A DNA stretch of 64,000 nt, from positions 128,259,123-128,323,122 of the forward strand of contig CP136069.1 in NCBI GenBank assembly GCA_032622095.1, given 5' to 3'. The DNA comes from Siphonodentalium dalli. Its lineage: Eukaryota > Mollusca > Scaphopoda > Gadilida > Siphonodentaliidae. The stretch's first letter is position 1, and each line of letters opens with the position of its first letter. Under the pieces are notes generated by a model, which saw nothing but the letters and a program-made list of their open reading frames with translations, made no database searches and was not told where the DNA came from. Position numbers and translations under genes: made by a program. Below are positions 1 through 12,550 of the stretch, in pieces.

Positions 1-84
1 TTGGAACTTTGGTACATTCGGGTCCATTCTACACGATAGTGCATACCCCATCACGCTCGGACCCACAGGGGCGGTCCGGTCGGC
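1..84. repeat. direct repeat, copy 1 (pairs with 354-437)
   Basis: The first 84 bases recur at 354-437 with only a few substitutions; both begin ttggaactttggtacattcg and end in the motif ggcggtccggtcgg. The spacing is 353 bp. This may be the end of a longer tandem array cut by the window edge. No coding capacity is recognised here. Confidence 0.85.
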
Positions 85-353
85 GGGTGTTAATTTCGGC
101 GTTTTTGCGTACATTTATAGCGAATTCGGCAGCATCGTATGGGTTAATTTATTCACTTCCGCTGCAGCTAGCGACTTGTCCGATCGCCCATGGATGCATA
201 TGGGTATTCACTTCATGATATAATGTCCATTTCCGTGGTCAGGCAGTCAGTGGAGGTGCGGTCGGCGCCTTTTTGGATTTCTCGTACCTGGCGGAAACGG
301 CCGCCAGTCAGGGGTTAACAGTGCCGTGACCGCTCGAGCTATCGACTTGGGGA

Positions 354-437
354 TTGGAACTTTGGTACATTCGGGTCCATTCTACACGATAGTGCAAACC
401 CCATCTCGCTCGGACCCCTGGGGGCGGTCCGGTCGGG
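354..437. repeat. direct repeat, copy 2
   Basis: Second copy of the 84-bp segment found at the window start, about 95 percent identical by eye. It runs directly into the ggtcgggtgc minisatellite at 431-487, whereas copy 1 continues into ggcgggtgttaatttcgg. Confidence 0.85.
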
Positions 438-487
438 TGCGGTCGGGTCCGGTCGGGTGCGGTCGGGTGCGGTCGGGTGCGGTCGGG
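431..487. repeat. 10-bp minisatellite (ggtcgggtgc)n
   Basis: About 5.7 perfect or near-perfect copies of ggtcgggtgc, with one unit reading ggtcgggtcc. The array is locally GC-rich and starts exactly where the copy-2 direct repeat ends, which suggests slippage seeded by the ggtccggtcgg end of that repeat. Confidence 0.9.
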
Positions 488-2944
488 TTTTAGTAGGACC
501 CGTCACATCTGTTCGAAAATGTTTGGCTGTTTCTTTTCGCAAGGTTTTTGATTTAAAGATTTGTTCTAAATATGACAATACGAGACAGTTCTTTCGTCAA
601 CACCAGTCTATCATGGGCAGCAACTATAGAATGCATCTAGGTAAGTTATCTTCTGTATTTGTATACGCGTGCAGGTCTAAAGACGGCCCACGGCAACAGG
701 GATGTCGATTTGATTTGCATAGATGGGTGGGGGTGGCACTGAGTTACGATTGGTTCCCCTATATAGTAAAAGTAGAACTTACCGTAACAGTATGTTGACA
801 TTTACATAACAATGGTTTCAATACATAGAGGACACCTATGTTTTTTGAGTGAATACATAATTATTTCATGAGTGACTAGCAGTGGAAATATCAATTTTCA
901 TCGAGCGACCGCAGGACGCGCGAGTCCAAATCCATATTTAATAAATAAATAAAACATCTACATGTATATGTATAGGTGTTCTATTTATTTATGCTTCAAC
1001 CATGTAGATAATTATTATTTGTAATGCTTAAAGTTGCTAAATTATGCAGCATTTCACTTATAATAGCACAGCAAATTAAACAATACACGGAACCGATCAG
1101 CTGATAGGTAGCCTAGTACACAGGCCAGAAAACGGGCGAGTAGCAGGAGTTGGGACAGTGTACCAATCTACTGATAGGTAGCAAACCGCTTTCAAGTGAT
1201 GACGTCAATCGACAAGCCACAGTATAGCTTATTTTACCGGAAGTATATAAGCGACAGTGAAGATATCATTTTGTAAAATCTAGACACTAAATACGATATT
1301 TACGTTTATAGTGCCTTGATATACGGTGTTAATAACAATCTATGCCATAAAATATTATAAAAATACTATAATTCATCAGCATGTGAAACGTTTGTGTCTC
1401 AGACGATGCGCATAGAGAAATAGAAAACAGCTGAAATTATAGAAAGATTTCCCCCATTATGGGTCCCAAAATGCAACAATATTCAAACTAAAGATGTATT
1501 CTCAATGGAACCGCAATAATAACTCTATATCTTAAAAAATAGAGTTACTCCCCTTCCGTTGAAAATAATGAAATAGTACAAAACACAAGTCGGTATGTCA
1601 ACAAAACAACATGTCCACAGTTTATTACACCGAATAAGTTGATAATACAATGTTTTGGAGCTTCTTTTTTCAAATGGTATCTATCTATATAATATGTCAT
1701 AATTATATTTTATATAAAATTATCTGGGCGTTCGAAAATTAAGTGGGCCTTTGATGGGGAAGCATATGATAAATAGCATTTCATTATTGGAGGATTATTG
1801 ATAATGAAAATTTACCAAAGTGTATTTTATCATGTTCTTCTTGGTGAATATTCGAAAACAAGGCCAAAAAAGATAGATATGACATATAATGTACAGAAAA
1901 CTATAGGGATGTCTTTTATTCCAAAATCTTGAGACTTTTCCCAAACTCTATCTCATGGGGAATTAACTTAAATTCGTTCCCTCGTACAAATATGACAGTG
2001 ATATGATGCGGCAGTATAAGTCTATATGTACTCTTATTAGAAAATTCTTCACATATTCTTGTCATGTCAAAGGGTGTTTATATCTCCACTGTATTGTGCA
2101 CATTTGTGGGTAAGTTACACAAACGCTGTGTCTGTATAAACGTATGCATGTTATAATACTGCATATAGGAAGTGTATAGTTATGAAAGATAATGTAGGGC
2201 GAGTTGGATGTGTGTAGGTGACAGAATGTGTTATTTGCCTGTGTTTGGTACGGAAGGGTGTGTATGGATTTCGAGAGAGACTATAATTGTGGTAACATAA
2301 TCTTTCGGCCATTTATAATTCCTATGTAATATACCGTTCACATTTGCTTAATCAATGGAACCATCTGCTTTATATGAATTAATTCTTAAATATTGTAATA
2401 GTATAAAATAAGTTGATATAATTGTACACCTATATTATTAGGGCATTATATCCCTGAAATGATTATATATATTACGGAGTTTTATGATTTTTCACGTATG
2501 CGAAGGCTTTGAGTACCTTTAACAATTTCCTGTGAAATGTTCTTATCATCACAAATGTAGTAATTAACAAATATTCAAGCATGTCCTTTACCGTAACATT
2601 CCCAGAAGCCATAATAATTGTAAATATTTCACCAATGTTAGATTAAGACAGAACATGTCGCACGCCCCATATGAACATATTGCCAAACAATTGCACTTTA
2701 CTATAGATGCGCGACTGGCTATAAAGTACATTATCGTATATCCTGCGGCTCTTTGTATACGCCAAATATTTCTAATTCATTATATCGAACCAACTCAAAA
2801 TATCTATTTAAATTTAACTCGCGTGGACTCAATTTCCGCGTATGCTGTATGGTTGCATAAACACCTCGGTAAAAAATGCAGTATATGTTTTACTGCTGTG
2901 TTTACTACATTCACAATACATTGCATACAGTAATACCCTAAGTA
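488..2944. other. unassigned AT-rich intergenic DNA
   Basis: No frame here resembles a known protein and no tRNA or rRNA signal was seen. The only repeat link noticed is a 21-bp string at 1732-1752 (core tcgaaaattaagtgggcct) that recurs at 19591-19611 inside a different element, so a worn transposon remnant may lie around 1700-1770. Confidence 0.5.
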
Positions 2945-3105
2945 ATCGACTCCTTAACCACAGCAGAATTATGGCTAACTTTTCAGGATTTTGTTGCCAT
3001 TCATCGGAAAGCTCAGTGAGAGCTTTCCGATGAATGGCAACAAGCCATATTTCCGACTAAATCCTGAAAAGTTACCCATAAATCTGCTGTGGTTAAGGAG
3101 TCGAT
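2945..3105. mobile_element. ATCGACTCC hairpin MITE, copy 1
   Basis: An almost complete palindrome with ends ATCGACTCCTTAACCACAGC and its complement, flanked by TA on both sides (TA at 2943-2944 and 3106-3107). The left arm lacks an approximately 18-bp block (core GTCGGAAATATGGC) that is present in its right arm and in both arms of the copy at 4371-4549. A TA duplication fits a Tc1/mariner-type non-autonomous element, but with no transposase here the superfamily is inferred. Confidence 0.85.
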
Positions 3106-3221
3106 TAATTAGTGCAAATGAAACGCGACAACGACACCTGCATAATACAAGTAAAGATCCGGTTCGCAAATGTACTACTACTCCAAAACATCAAACATAG
3201 CAGCTAGTACTCCGTTGTGGT

Positions 3222-3453
3222 TTAATTAGTCGTGCTCTACAGTGGATACTCCCATCAATTCTAAAGATATGCATTGGAATGATATATTATTCAGTTAGAG
3301 AGATGTTAGGGAAATATAAGCATACTGCAGTTATTAATACTGCAGAGGGAATCCAATTCATTGGAGAGAAATCTTCAGATAATAAGTTCGTTCAACAAAC
3401 GGCCTATATAACGGGACTATTCGTCGATGATTATTTGGTAAATAAATGGTTAA
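3222..3453. mobile_element. degenerate TTAACCC-family MITE
   Basis: The right half carries the family landmarks in order: cttcagataataagttc, a gttcaacaaacggc half-hairpin, an actattcgtcgatga block and a terminal ggtTTAA. The left half (gcattggaatgat) is a worn match to the copies at 17055 and 26168. The left boundary at a TTAA is inferred from those copies. Confidence 0.6.
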
Positions 3454-4370
3454 CATTGATTCAATGGTGTAGCAAAACCATACAATGTATACATTATAGG
3501 AGTATTCAGCAATACACTCGTTATGTCAAAACAATTCCCCATTATGACCACTTAAATCCTGAAAGTCCACACAAGTGGAAATATAATAGTTTAAACCTGG
3601 TTTGACAGCTAAATACATAGGTTTTACCCGAGACCACATATCTAAGTGACGCATTCGTCTTCTGTGTGCTCTGGTTTAAACCTGGTCCAGACACTCCCAT
3701 GGTTTAGCAGTAGTGTCTCTTTATCACTGAGCTAATTAATCGTACTTGCTAGCCGCGCTATTGTTTATTTTTGGACCGACCCCCACCTTTATTATGTTAT
3801 TCTACACGTATAAGTGCGTATACATGTCATAATTATCCTTCAAAGTTCGATGTATTGATTGTAATGATTCAATGGTTGTTTAGTTAAATGTGAACCAGGG
3901 TCGGTCTGTCTACATGTGTACTTTCTTTATGTCATACGATGTATGATTTATAAGAAATAAACCATTGGATTGGCTATTCGTCCGTTGCCCCTTGCATACT
4001 TGGACATGCAGGTATACAACGTGCCTGCGGTTCCGTGGAATCCTTTCATGAAACTCACATCAAACATGTTCGTGCGTGATCGAGTGATTAACAGAGAAGT
4101 ATAATGCTGTTTTCTTGCTTCAATCGATCGAAGTGATCTTAAATATTCATTACATCGGCTTCGTCGCGTACACTGGTCAATATACACTCAACGCATCCAT
4201 ATAAAATAGTATCGTGGTCTACGTGCGAACGGCAGGTGCGCCAATCGAAGAAGGAGCATGCATGGTATGATGATTGTGTTAAATTCCGTGGTAGCGCGTT
4301 TGCTATCGGCTGGTAATCTGGGTGTATCTGTATTCAACGACTCTGACATACCCGCAACGTCATCTAAACA
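3454..4370. other. unassigned intergenic DNA
   Basis: No recognisable gene, RNA gene or repeat was seen between the worn MITE and the second hairpin MITE. Confidence 0.5.
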
Positions 4371-4549
4371 ATCGACTCCTTAACCACAGCATAATTATGG
4401 GTAACTTTTCAGGATTTAGTCGGAAATATGGCTTGTTGCCATTCATCGGAAAGCTCTTGCCGAGAGATTTCCGATGAATGGCAACAAGCCCTATTTCCGA
4501 CTAAATCCTGAAAAGTTACCCATAATTCTGCTGTGGTTAAGGAGTCGAT
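4371..4549. mobile_element. ATCGACTCC hairpin MITE, copy 2
   Basis: A 179-bp near-perfect palindrome, homologous to 2945-3105 and more complete: both arms carry the GTCGGAAATATGGC block. The right flank is TA; the left flank is CA, probably a mutated TA. Two copies 1.4 kb apart with differing arm deletions indicate separate insertions or gene conversion, not a simple tandem duplication. Confidence 0.88.
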
Positions 4550-4590
4550 TATTTAGAGTATTACTTATGTGGGCTTACATTCTCACCCCT

Positions 4591-4991
4591 TTAACCCTTT
4601 ACCCAACAAACCGGCCAAAACCGGCCAAATAAAGCTTCAACAGCCTAAAATATCTTCGGTCTGTCTCAATAGAACCATACAAATATGGATATCATTGGAA
4701 CCGGCTCCTTGACCACATTGTGATAGTTACAGTTATGCCCTGTGCCAATGCATTCTTTTATATATGCGAGTCGACCATAGGTCGCCTCGCATATATAAGA
4801 GAATGCATTGGCCTAACAAAAAATCTGTTTTTAACACTTTTTACCATTTTTTCTTACATTCTTTAACAATTTTATATATTTTTTTGTGTTAAGCCAATGC
4901 ATTCTCTTATATATGCGAGGCGACCTATGGTCGACTCGCATATATAAGAGAATGCATTGGCACATGGCCCTTCTGTTGGGTAAAGGGTTAA
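4591..4991. mobile_element. TTAACCCTTTACCCAACA element with LINE fragment and two palindromes
   Basis: The ends are inverted repeats TTAACCCTTTACCCAACA and TGTTGGGTAAAGGGTTAA, with TTAA outermost. Inside, in order, are a LINE C-terminal fragment (4649-4738, minus) and two 69-bp near-palindromes (4744-4812 and 4893-4961) separated by a T-rich spacer. The LINE-to-palindrome junction is the same as at 31917-32091. The ends mark a DNA-type element. How it came to hold LINE sequence is unclear: capture, or insertion before the LINE piece was copied. Confidence 0.75.
4649..4738 (-). pseudogene. LINE C-terminal zinc-finger fragment
   Basis: Read on the minus strand this gives HICMVLLRQTEDI, matching the longer fragment at 31717-32005, where the frame continues as GDEFHYLLEC, the C-terminal zinc-binding region of non-LTR retrotransposon polyproteins. 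Here the homology stops abruptly after the codons for TEDI. It is far too short to function. Confidence 0.65.
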
Positions 4992-7900
4992 AAAAGAACG
5001 GGAGATCGACCAAATGACGTGGCGTACATGACCTCCTGTGCGTTTGCTAACGGCGGGTAACCATGTGGGAGGGTCTCACCACGGAGAGGAGAGCGCATCA
5101 AACGGATAACAAACTTAAAATAAGCCAGTGGGCTTGTTGTTTAATTCCCTTTTAATCATTCCATTTATTTACTATTATATTTACTTATATTGGAATTGAT
5201 GTTATTTACCTACATGTATGCTTTCGGGATTGTAAAATAAATATGTTTACACTAAGAATAGACCATTCCGATGTACACGTTTTAACGTTTTATGGAACGT
5301 TTTATAGCATGATCCTACCCTTATTCCATCAATAAACCCATTATATAAATTGTGATATGAAACGTTCGTCGCATAACAGGAAATAGTGCCAGGTGACCTT
5401 TGACTTCCGGTTTGTCGTCTGTTTATATTGCGTACTCTACGTCTAAAAAATATAAATATTTTTACAACAAGCTCTAATGAATGAAGAGTTTGAAAGGTTA
5501 TTTCATTAAATTTACGCCATTAAATACGTCAAATAATCTTTATTTATCTAGGACTATTTCTTTAACCGGGTAAACTATGCATAGCTACGTGAAACGTCAT
5601 CACATGCCTTATAGAAGCCGATGTTAGTTTCACGCCCCATTGTTGATTTAAATAAGTTTTATCAATGTTTTTGGATCATGTAATAAATAGAATCTACAAC
5701 TCGTCCCAAATTTATAGCGGAATTTACAAAACTAACCAGAATTTTGACTTTTATCGAACAAGCAAATATACCTAATTTTAGAACAACCTTGACAATAAGT
5801 ATCTAAAACATTGGATAATTAATTTTAACTGTCATCCAATTGAATAATACATTTCAGAATTATATATTATATTATCATGACAAATTAGGAAAAAAAAGAA
5901 AAAATTACATAAATATTTCCTTGGTGTTTTCTCAGTTGACAACCGATCTTCACGCGGAAAGTGACGTCACATTACAAAACGCTCGCAGTTACACCACCTC
6001 GGCGGATCATTCCATTCATTGCCCATTGTAGCCGAGCGTAACCAATGGAATCGCCCCCAAATCGTCGTCGTTATATATCTGCGAGCAGCGACCATAAATA
6101 AATGGGTTGTCAGTCTCGCCCGGTATAAACCACTTGGACTATTTATAAACTCCACCGATGAACATCACCGCTTGGTGTACCTGGTCTTTTCTTCGTCAGT
6201 TATCGTTGTTCGAATCGTCGGTTGCATATTAGGTCTTGAACGCGGATTCAAATACACTGCGTTAGTAGAAAACCCAGGACCGGCATTCTACAGAGCCATG
6301 TACGCCAAACGGTATATATATACTTGGTATATTTTCCATGCCGTGTGTGACTTAAACTAATTTTATAGTAATACAGTTTTCCGCTCTTACTTTGGATCAC
6401 CCAACCAACCAGTTTATGTACGGCTTATGACAGCCCAACGCACTATACACCTCACCGACTGACCCACTCTGGAATTGGTCTAAATGTGTGCGCATAATTA
6501 ATAAGCCTATATGTTTATAGCAACATGAGACGGCTTAATGTTCAATAACATTCGCAGCATCTCCATAAGTTGCATCTTCCAATCATTGCCTTATTGTTTT
6601 CGGAAGGTATTGTCGGTCAAAATATTAATCGCTATTTGTTGGGTAGCAACCAGACGCTATAGTCTGCCAGCCAGGTTACGATATGACGCGTTGTGTGGGT
6701 CTCTTAATCATTAAATGCAAACATATAACGGCTATGACCTCGTATAGCTCGTGTCTAGTCAAGTTACCCTGATACTTACTCGAGTAACCAAATTGCGAAT
6801 ATGTTTACAAGCGCGAATCCTGAGTCAATCAACGTGTTATGTTGTGACTCAGATTATACAGATTATCTTATTGGAAAATACGTATTGTCATAACTGTTAT
6901 ATATGTGTAGAGTTATCCCGTTCATTGAGAAATCACCCCATTGCATGTAGAAACCACTGGAAATCACCTGACAAACTTGCCGAGATACACGTACGTGTGT
7001 TAGGTTACCTCAACTGAGCGTGGAACACAAATCAACGCTCATCGGGATTGGAAACAGCTTCGTCGCGGCTGGTCGGTTTGTGTTGGCCTGATTCACATTA
7101 CTAACTGGGTCACTTGGGACATCCAGTGTTGATATAAATCAGACAGATTCGTACAATATTTAGAAGAGTTTCACTTTCACACGTATAGACCTTCGGAAAA
7201 CATCCCAAGTATCGAATTACTGGGGTATCGCTCACAGTGCATTTCAGTGGGTGACCTTCGGAAAATATTGACACTGGCATATAAGCACGTATACATGTCG
7301 CAAACGCAGTGAAGCAATCCAGAATCGATTACTCTGCAGCGTCGTTTTAAATGGTGTGTTAGTCACATAGTGGAGAATTATCACCTGGACCGAATGGTGA
7401 TGGCAATCATTTGATTGTACGATATTGGAAACATGTTGTGATTTCATCATATGAGTGGCACATGCTTCAGTGCACTAAATAAACCACGTTATACATCGAT
7501 ACTGCAAACACTATAAACAGCAATCATCATGCCCATTCATGCCATTGGAATCATTAATGACTACTGCAGTTAATATTGATACAAGAAAATGCATGCATAT
7601 ATGATCATATGGCGAAGTGTACACAGCTGATGGACATAATGAGTGGCAAAAGGCACATATCAGTATCACCCCTGGTTAAGTGGTCCTGCAAATTTGCCAC
7701 GATGTTCGTTGGTCATGCTGAATAGATATGATGCTGTTGGGGTAAAATTATGCTTTTAAGAAGAAGTGTATTTCATATTATAAATATCGTCGCATCGAGC
7801 CCCTGCCTTATTATCTTACAGCGGACTTGACGCCCAGATGCTGTGGCTGGATTTTTCGTCAAATTTTAAACGACTTTATCATACAACTCGATACAAAATG

Positions 7901-8384
7901 TTACATTTATCGGTTTATCAGAAAGAGCGATACTTTACGGTCATAATGATGTGTTATAATCTAACTGCTGTGTTAAATTACGTACAGGATATACCATGTA
8001 ATTTGGGAGTAACCTCACATTTGATCTGTTTGTTTACGTATATTATAGAGAAGACCCGAACTTTTGCGAAGCTCGCGACGTCAAATGATTTTGTATTCTT
8101 TTGAAATTATGTAAACAGTATGATAAAATAAAAAAAATCATATTAAATTACTACTTTCAGTTGACAACTCTTCTTCAGAACAAATATAATGTTTTCTATG
8201 GAATAAACCAAGTTACTGTCACAATTGTGACCTTTTTTTTACAATCATTGGTGAACTTAGTTGAGCGGGCGATTTACGTTTAAAGTCCACTATAGAAAAC
8301 TAAGGCAACCGTACTTCGACGCAAACCAGCATTTTCCCTATAAATTCCACAAGCTGGTTTACGACAAAGGAAACATGGGCTGTC
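4992..8384. other. unassigned intergenic DNA
   Basis: About 3.4 kb with no recognisable gene. The longest frame (6019-6360, plus, 113 codons) has no family resemblance. It contains NPGP but lacks the upstream acidic residues of a 2A peptide. No RNA gene or clear repeat was identified, apart from a loosely repeated gaccttcggaaaa at 7191 and 7254. Confidence 0.5.
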
Positions 8385-8600
8385 TTAACCCTTTCGTGAC
8401 TGGAGCTTCGCCGATGCAGCATTACATATCTGATGCCCCATATGGAGCCTCGCATATATAAGAGAATGCACTGGCTTACAATGTCATTGTAAATATTGTT
8501 AGGTCAATGTATGCGAGTTCCCTATGGTAGAATCGCATACATAAGAGAATTCATTGGCATTTCGCAATATCTCAGGAATCTCCAGTCATGGTAAGGTTAA
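8385..8600. mobile_element. TTAACCCTTTCRTGACTGG element with worn palindromes
   Basis: Inverted ends TTAACCCTTTCGTGACTGGA and, on the other strand, TTAACCTTACCATGACTGGA enclose two degenerate forms of the 69-bp palindrome (tatataagagaatgcactgg and a diverged partner). Related elements lie at 24385-24618 and 24786-24937, with halves at 20390-20466, 32838-32930 and 53995-54115. TTAA at both ends suggests a TTAA target site. Confidence 0.75.
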
Positions 8601-8988
8601 GCGATAGCGAAGTTGTATCGATTCCAGCTAAGCGCATATATATCCAAAAGGGAGTTTACCTAATTCATGTATCGGAACACGTTTGTCAATTGCTTACCGG
8701 CCATGGTTACTCTGTCATAGGCCAATGGGTAATATTTTTTTTCGAAAATGGCCAAACCAAATTTCATTTGGTCAAACTTTTGGCCAAAGTTTTTATTACC
8801 CCAAGATCGAAAATCTAGTTAAAAAACCCAAACTGACTTTGCAACGGGAGTGAAACGAGAATAAAATTTATAGTATTATCATCTGTTAATTGATTAGGTG
8901 ATACAGCTTAACATGTAACACAATGCACTCATGGCAGTGCACTACCAATCAATGAGCCACCAAATTCAATAAAAGACAGTAATGAGGA

Positions 8989-9490
8989 TTAAAGGCACGT
9001 GCGGCCTTAATTGTCGAAAATATTCATATTTGTTCCAAACACCGTAAACAGAAAAACATTAAAACGCATACAGTTCCGTTCATATATACCATGACCATCG
9101 CGTAAACAGCATGTTATCATAAAGATTTACTATATTTTACCTAAGCAAGAGCCTGATTGTGTTACAGAAGACAACACAATGCTGCTGGCTAATCACACAC
9201 AAATGGCATAAACGCTCTTTATTCGTTCCATATCAGGAATCCACCCACAAAGAACGCTCTTTATGTTTACCATCATAATATAAACAAACACCAGAAAAGT
9301 AACTTTTTAGGCTGTTGTTTACATAACAATGGTCAAACATATGACCATAACATACTGTTTATGCGATATTTCTTATTTGTATACGGACAAAGTCTATCTA
9401 CATTTTGATGTTCTTTCTGTTTGTGGCGGTTTTTGACAGGTGGATATATTTTCACAGGATACCCACCGCCAAGGCCGCACGTGCCTTTAA
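8989..9490. mobile_element. TTAA-flanked AGGYACG MITE, copy 1
   Basis: A 494-bp element bounded by TTAA on each side with inverted ends AGGCACGTGCGGCCTT and its complement. It is closely similar along its length to 57514-58014 (same orientation) and 20781-21280 (opposite), and more distantly to 45734-46230. The centre carries two aacgctcttta boxes 42 bp apart (9211 and 9253). There is no coding capacity. TTAA targeting is typical of piggyBac-type elements, so a piggyBac-like MITE is the leading inference. Confidence 0.88.
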
Positions 9491-10372
9491 CACTAATGAA
9501 TCCTTTGTCTGTCATAATGCTGAATGGTAGATGGTGTTGAGTGGTATACATGTATTATCAAGTAACATTGGTATGATTAAAGGCGTTTATACACGGTATT
9601 TGAAGGTATGGGCATAATTTTTATAGATGTTAGATGTTAAATAAAACAAACTTATTAATTAATTGTGACGGAGACCAGAAAATGAGGATTTAATTTGGCA
9701 ATTTGTTTTTATTTGGCTGAAAAATATTAACCAAAATATTGTTCGGCCCAGCGTGAACACTGTTACCGGTGGTCGGTGGTTTCTACGCGTGAATGGATTT
9801 CCCGTGGTCAAGCGACTGAACCGACGATAAACAAATCCTGCGTATGTGACAAAAGTCAGGTGAGATAAACAAGTTCAATGTCGTCTATGTATTCACTTTG
9901 CAAACATTTGGAAATAAACCCCCTCCAGGCAAAATGTATCCAAGGTGACTGATTAGAGTCGCCTATATGGCTGATGTCTCTCGTTTGTATATGGATTTGC
10001 TCGGCAAATAAACCGCGCTCTGCGCTAATATTATGACATGAATAATCACCGTATAGGTATATAAAATTATCGTAAAAATATCTGCCCTTTCTAAATTGAA
10101 GAACGTGTGTAAATTGAACGCATGTACAATGTTGTCCAGTCTAGTGTATATACTTTAACGTGTAAATTTGTGTGAAAATACACTTACGTGAATCTATTAG
10201 TTTGACTATGTTTGTTGCTATACGTGTATATTTATGATAGGTTTACCGTTGCTATGGACTCCCCGTCAATGATTCCTACCAATTATTCAAATGTTTCCGC
10301 TTCCCGTGTTAATATAGCATGATAAATAATGGATATTACCACAGCTGTCAATCAACTAAATATGACCAGATA
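9491..10372. other. unassigned intergenic DNA
   Basis: No recognisable gene or repeat was seen. Confidence 0.5.
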
Positions 10373-11522
10373 TGTGACCCGCCATATCAAATCCAGTCGT
10401 AAGTCGGGATTTTTTACCCTGTGCCAATGCATTCTCTTATATATGCGAGTCGACCATAGGTCGCCTCGCATATATAAGAGAATGCATTGGCCTAACAATT
10501 TTTTACAATTTTAATAATTTTTTTATTGTATTCTTTAACAATTTTATAATTTCACCCATACAGAACCCCAGACAAACATGAGCAGACGACACTCTTCTAT
10601 ATGCTTCTATATATGTGTGAGGCTCCCTGCAGGGAAAGGCAAAAAAGGTTTTGGTTCTCAGGCCCTGCCGCATTGAATAAAAAGGGCCGCATTAGGCCTT
10701 TTTATTGCAATGCCTGATGTTATGACAAAAAAACTTACGAAAAAATAAATTTGAAAAAAAAAGAAGAAAAAAATTCGGGATTTTATCATCATGTCCATAG
10801 CAGATATGTGTTGAATATTAGTGTGCATTGAGCTCTAACATGTAATGTGTTAAAATGTGACCTGCAGACTTACAACATGAAGTAGATGACTACAATTCAG
10901 AAAATGATTAGCTGATCCTCATGCTCTTCTTACAATTAGTCATTGTGAACAACTTACAATAATTGTAACTTTATACAATTGAAAGGCACAGGACTAAATT
11001 CAGGATAACATATTAGAATGGGGAGGTATCAGTTTTTAGACAACAATAATAGTAGTTAATGTCAGGGGCATTATATATTGTTAGGTAAATAAGGTAATCC
11101 CAGTCATACACTGGTAGTACAATGTCATTTTTATATAAGACTAAATGAGTTTATATGCATAACAGTTCCCTCTACCTTTCTGGTTATTACTAGACAGAGG
11201 AAGGTATCTTTGTCCATGCTTACAATGCGCAGAAAAAAAATAAAAATAAAACCCTCCCTCCCTCATTGATTTGAAAAAAAAATTGCCCGAGAACCAAAAC
11301 ACTTTCTTTTTTTTGGCCTAATGGATGTTTTTTATTTTATGTCCTAAAAATTGTAAGAAACGTTTATTTAAAAAAAATGATAAAAAATTGTTAGACCAAT
11401 GCATTCTCTTATATATGCGAGTCGACCATAGGTCGCCTCGCATATATAAGAGAATGCATTGGCACAGGGTAAAAAGTTAAAAAAATCCCGACTTACGACT
11501 GGATTTTATATGGCGGGTCACA
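10373..11522. mobile_element. TA-flanked TGTGACCCGCC element, long copy
   Basis: Terminal inverted repeats begin TGTGACCCGCCATATCAAAT and extend through cagtcgtaagtcgggatt and a 69-bp palindrome at each end (10423-10491 and 11395-11463). TA flanks both sides. The 50701-51120 and 59229-59690 relatives are only 420-460 bp; the extra length here is a nested insertion at 10635-11318. TA flanks suggest a Tc1/mariner-type MITE. Confidence 0.88.
10635..11318. mobile_element. element nested inside the TGTGACCCGCC MITE
   Basis: About 684 bp interrupts the sequence that reads ctgcagggtaatgg in the shorter relatives (50960-50973, 59484-59497). Its ends are imperfect inverted repeats: aggcaaaaaaggttttggtt on the left, and aaccaaaacac followed by a T-rich stretch and ggccta on the right. 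The interrupted site contains TA. No open frame inside is recognisable. Confidence 0.75.
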
Positions 11523-11789
11523 TATGTTCTACCAATCAGCGACGCAGCCGGTCGCTTGCTGGATTAAAATTTATTTGTACACCCTGTAATATTTAATATC
11601 AACGCATACTTTAAGTGTTAAGTTGCCCATTTTCAAACAATATATTTGTTGTCAAATGATAATGCATTGAAATTTCGATTTATGTAATGCTGTTGGAAAT
11701 TCATCCATGGTTATAGGCCTAACACTATTTTCATTTTGCGTGAAAAATCGTTATATTGTCCACAATTAAAGACGAAAATAATGTATATC

Positions 11790-12550
11790 TACACACCTAA
11801 AAAAAAGAGTTCCCACCCCCTAATATATTCGGTAATATTTTATGAGATATTGGATGGATTTTAACGAAACTTTACGCAAATATTTAGTGGTATCTGATAC
11901 ACAACCTGTGTGAGGCACCGTCTTGTGAGTTATGTTATGGCTGGCTGAGCATCAATTGAATGAATTTTCAAGTTTCAAAACACTGACATATTGAGTGGAC
12001 AGTCACTCCATTGTTCCATTGTTCACACAAGTTGTTACTGGCTGTAAATGTGGTCTAAAAGTGACACTATGAGTCCACGATAACATACGTGTCATCTTCG
12101 GGACACAAAGTTCCTGCTGCATATACCCAGGTCATTCAGTCTCACCACATTCCTTTGAAATGACACCTTGAAGTTTCATGTTGTGAGCAACACAGAGTTA
12201 TTGAAATCAGTATCTTTGAAACCATTTTTCAGTAAACCATATATCTCACCATGTAAGTCATTGAGGAACCAACATATAAGGATGTTCCAAGCATGTGCGA
12301 GAGGTGGGGACCAAGGCACAGCCGAATGTCCGTGATCACTCTAATTGTGTTTTTGCAACTTTTGAAAAGTGCCCCTCTTCCATTCAAATTGTGCTCACTC
12401 AAGCCACATCTCACCCCACAGCACAGTAATTAGCACACTTGATGTATTTGGTACCATAAATCATTTGTGGAAAGTTTCATCAAAATCCATCCAATATCTC
12501 GTAAAATATTACCGAATATATTAGGGAACTTTCTTTTTATGAGGTGTTTA
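11790..12550. mobile_element. TIR element, about 760 bp
   Basis: Inverted termini run about 90 bp: acacctaaaaaaaagagttc at the left and its approximate complement ending aggtgtt at the right, followed inward by matching ggtaatattttatgagatat arms. TA lies at both edges. No transposase frame is visible, so this is non-autonomous. No other copy was noticed in the window. Confidence 0.78.

Noticed and set aside
6019-6360. A plus-strand frame containing VENPGP, reminiscent of a 2A ribosome-skipping peptide.
   Set aside because: The consensus needs D-V/I-E-x before NPGP; here the aligned residues are A-L-V-E, so the key Asp and Glu are missing. An NPGP string is expected about once by chance in six frames of 64 kb, and the frame has no retrotransposon features.
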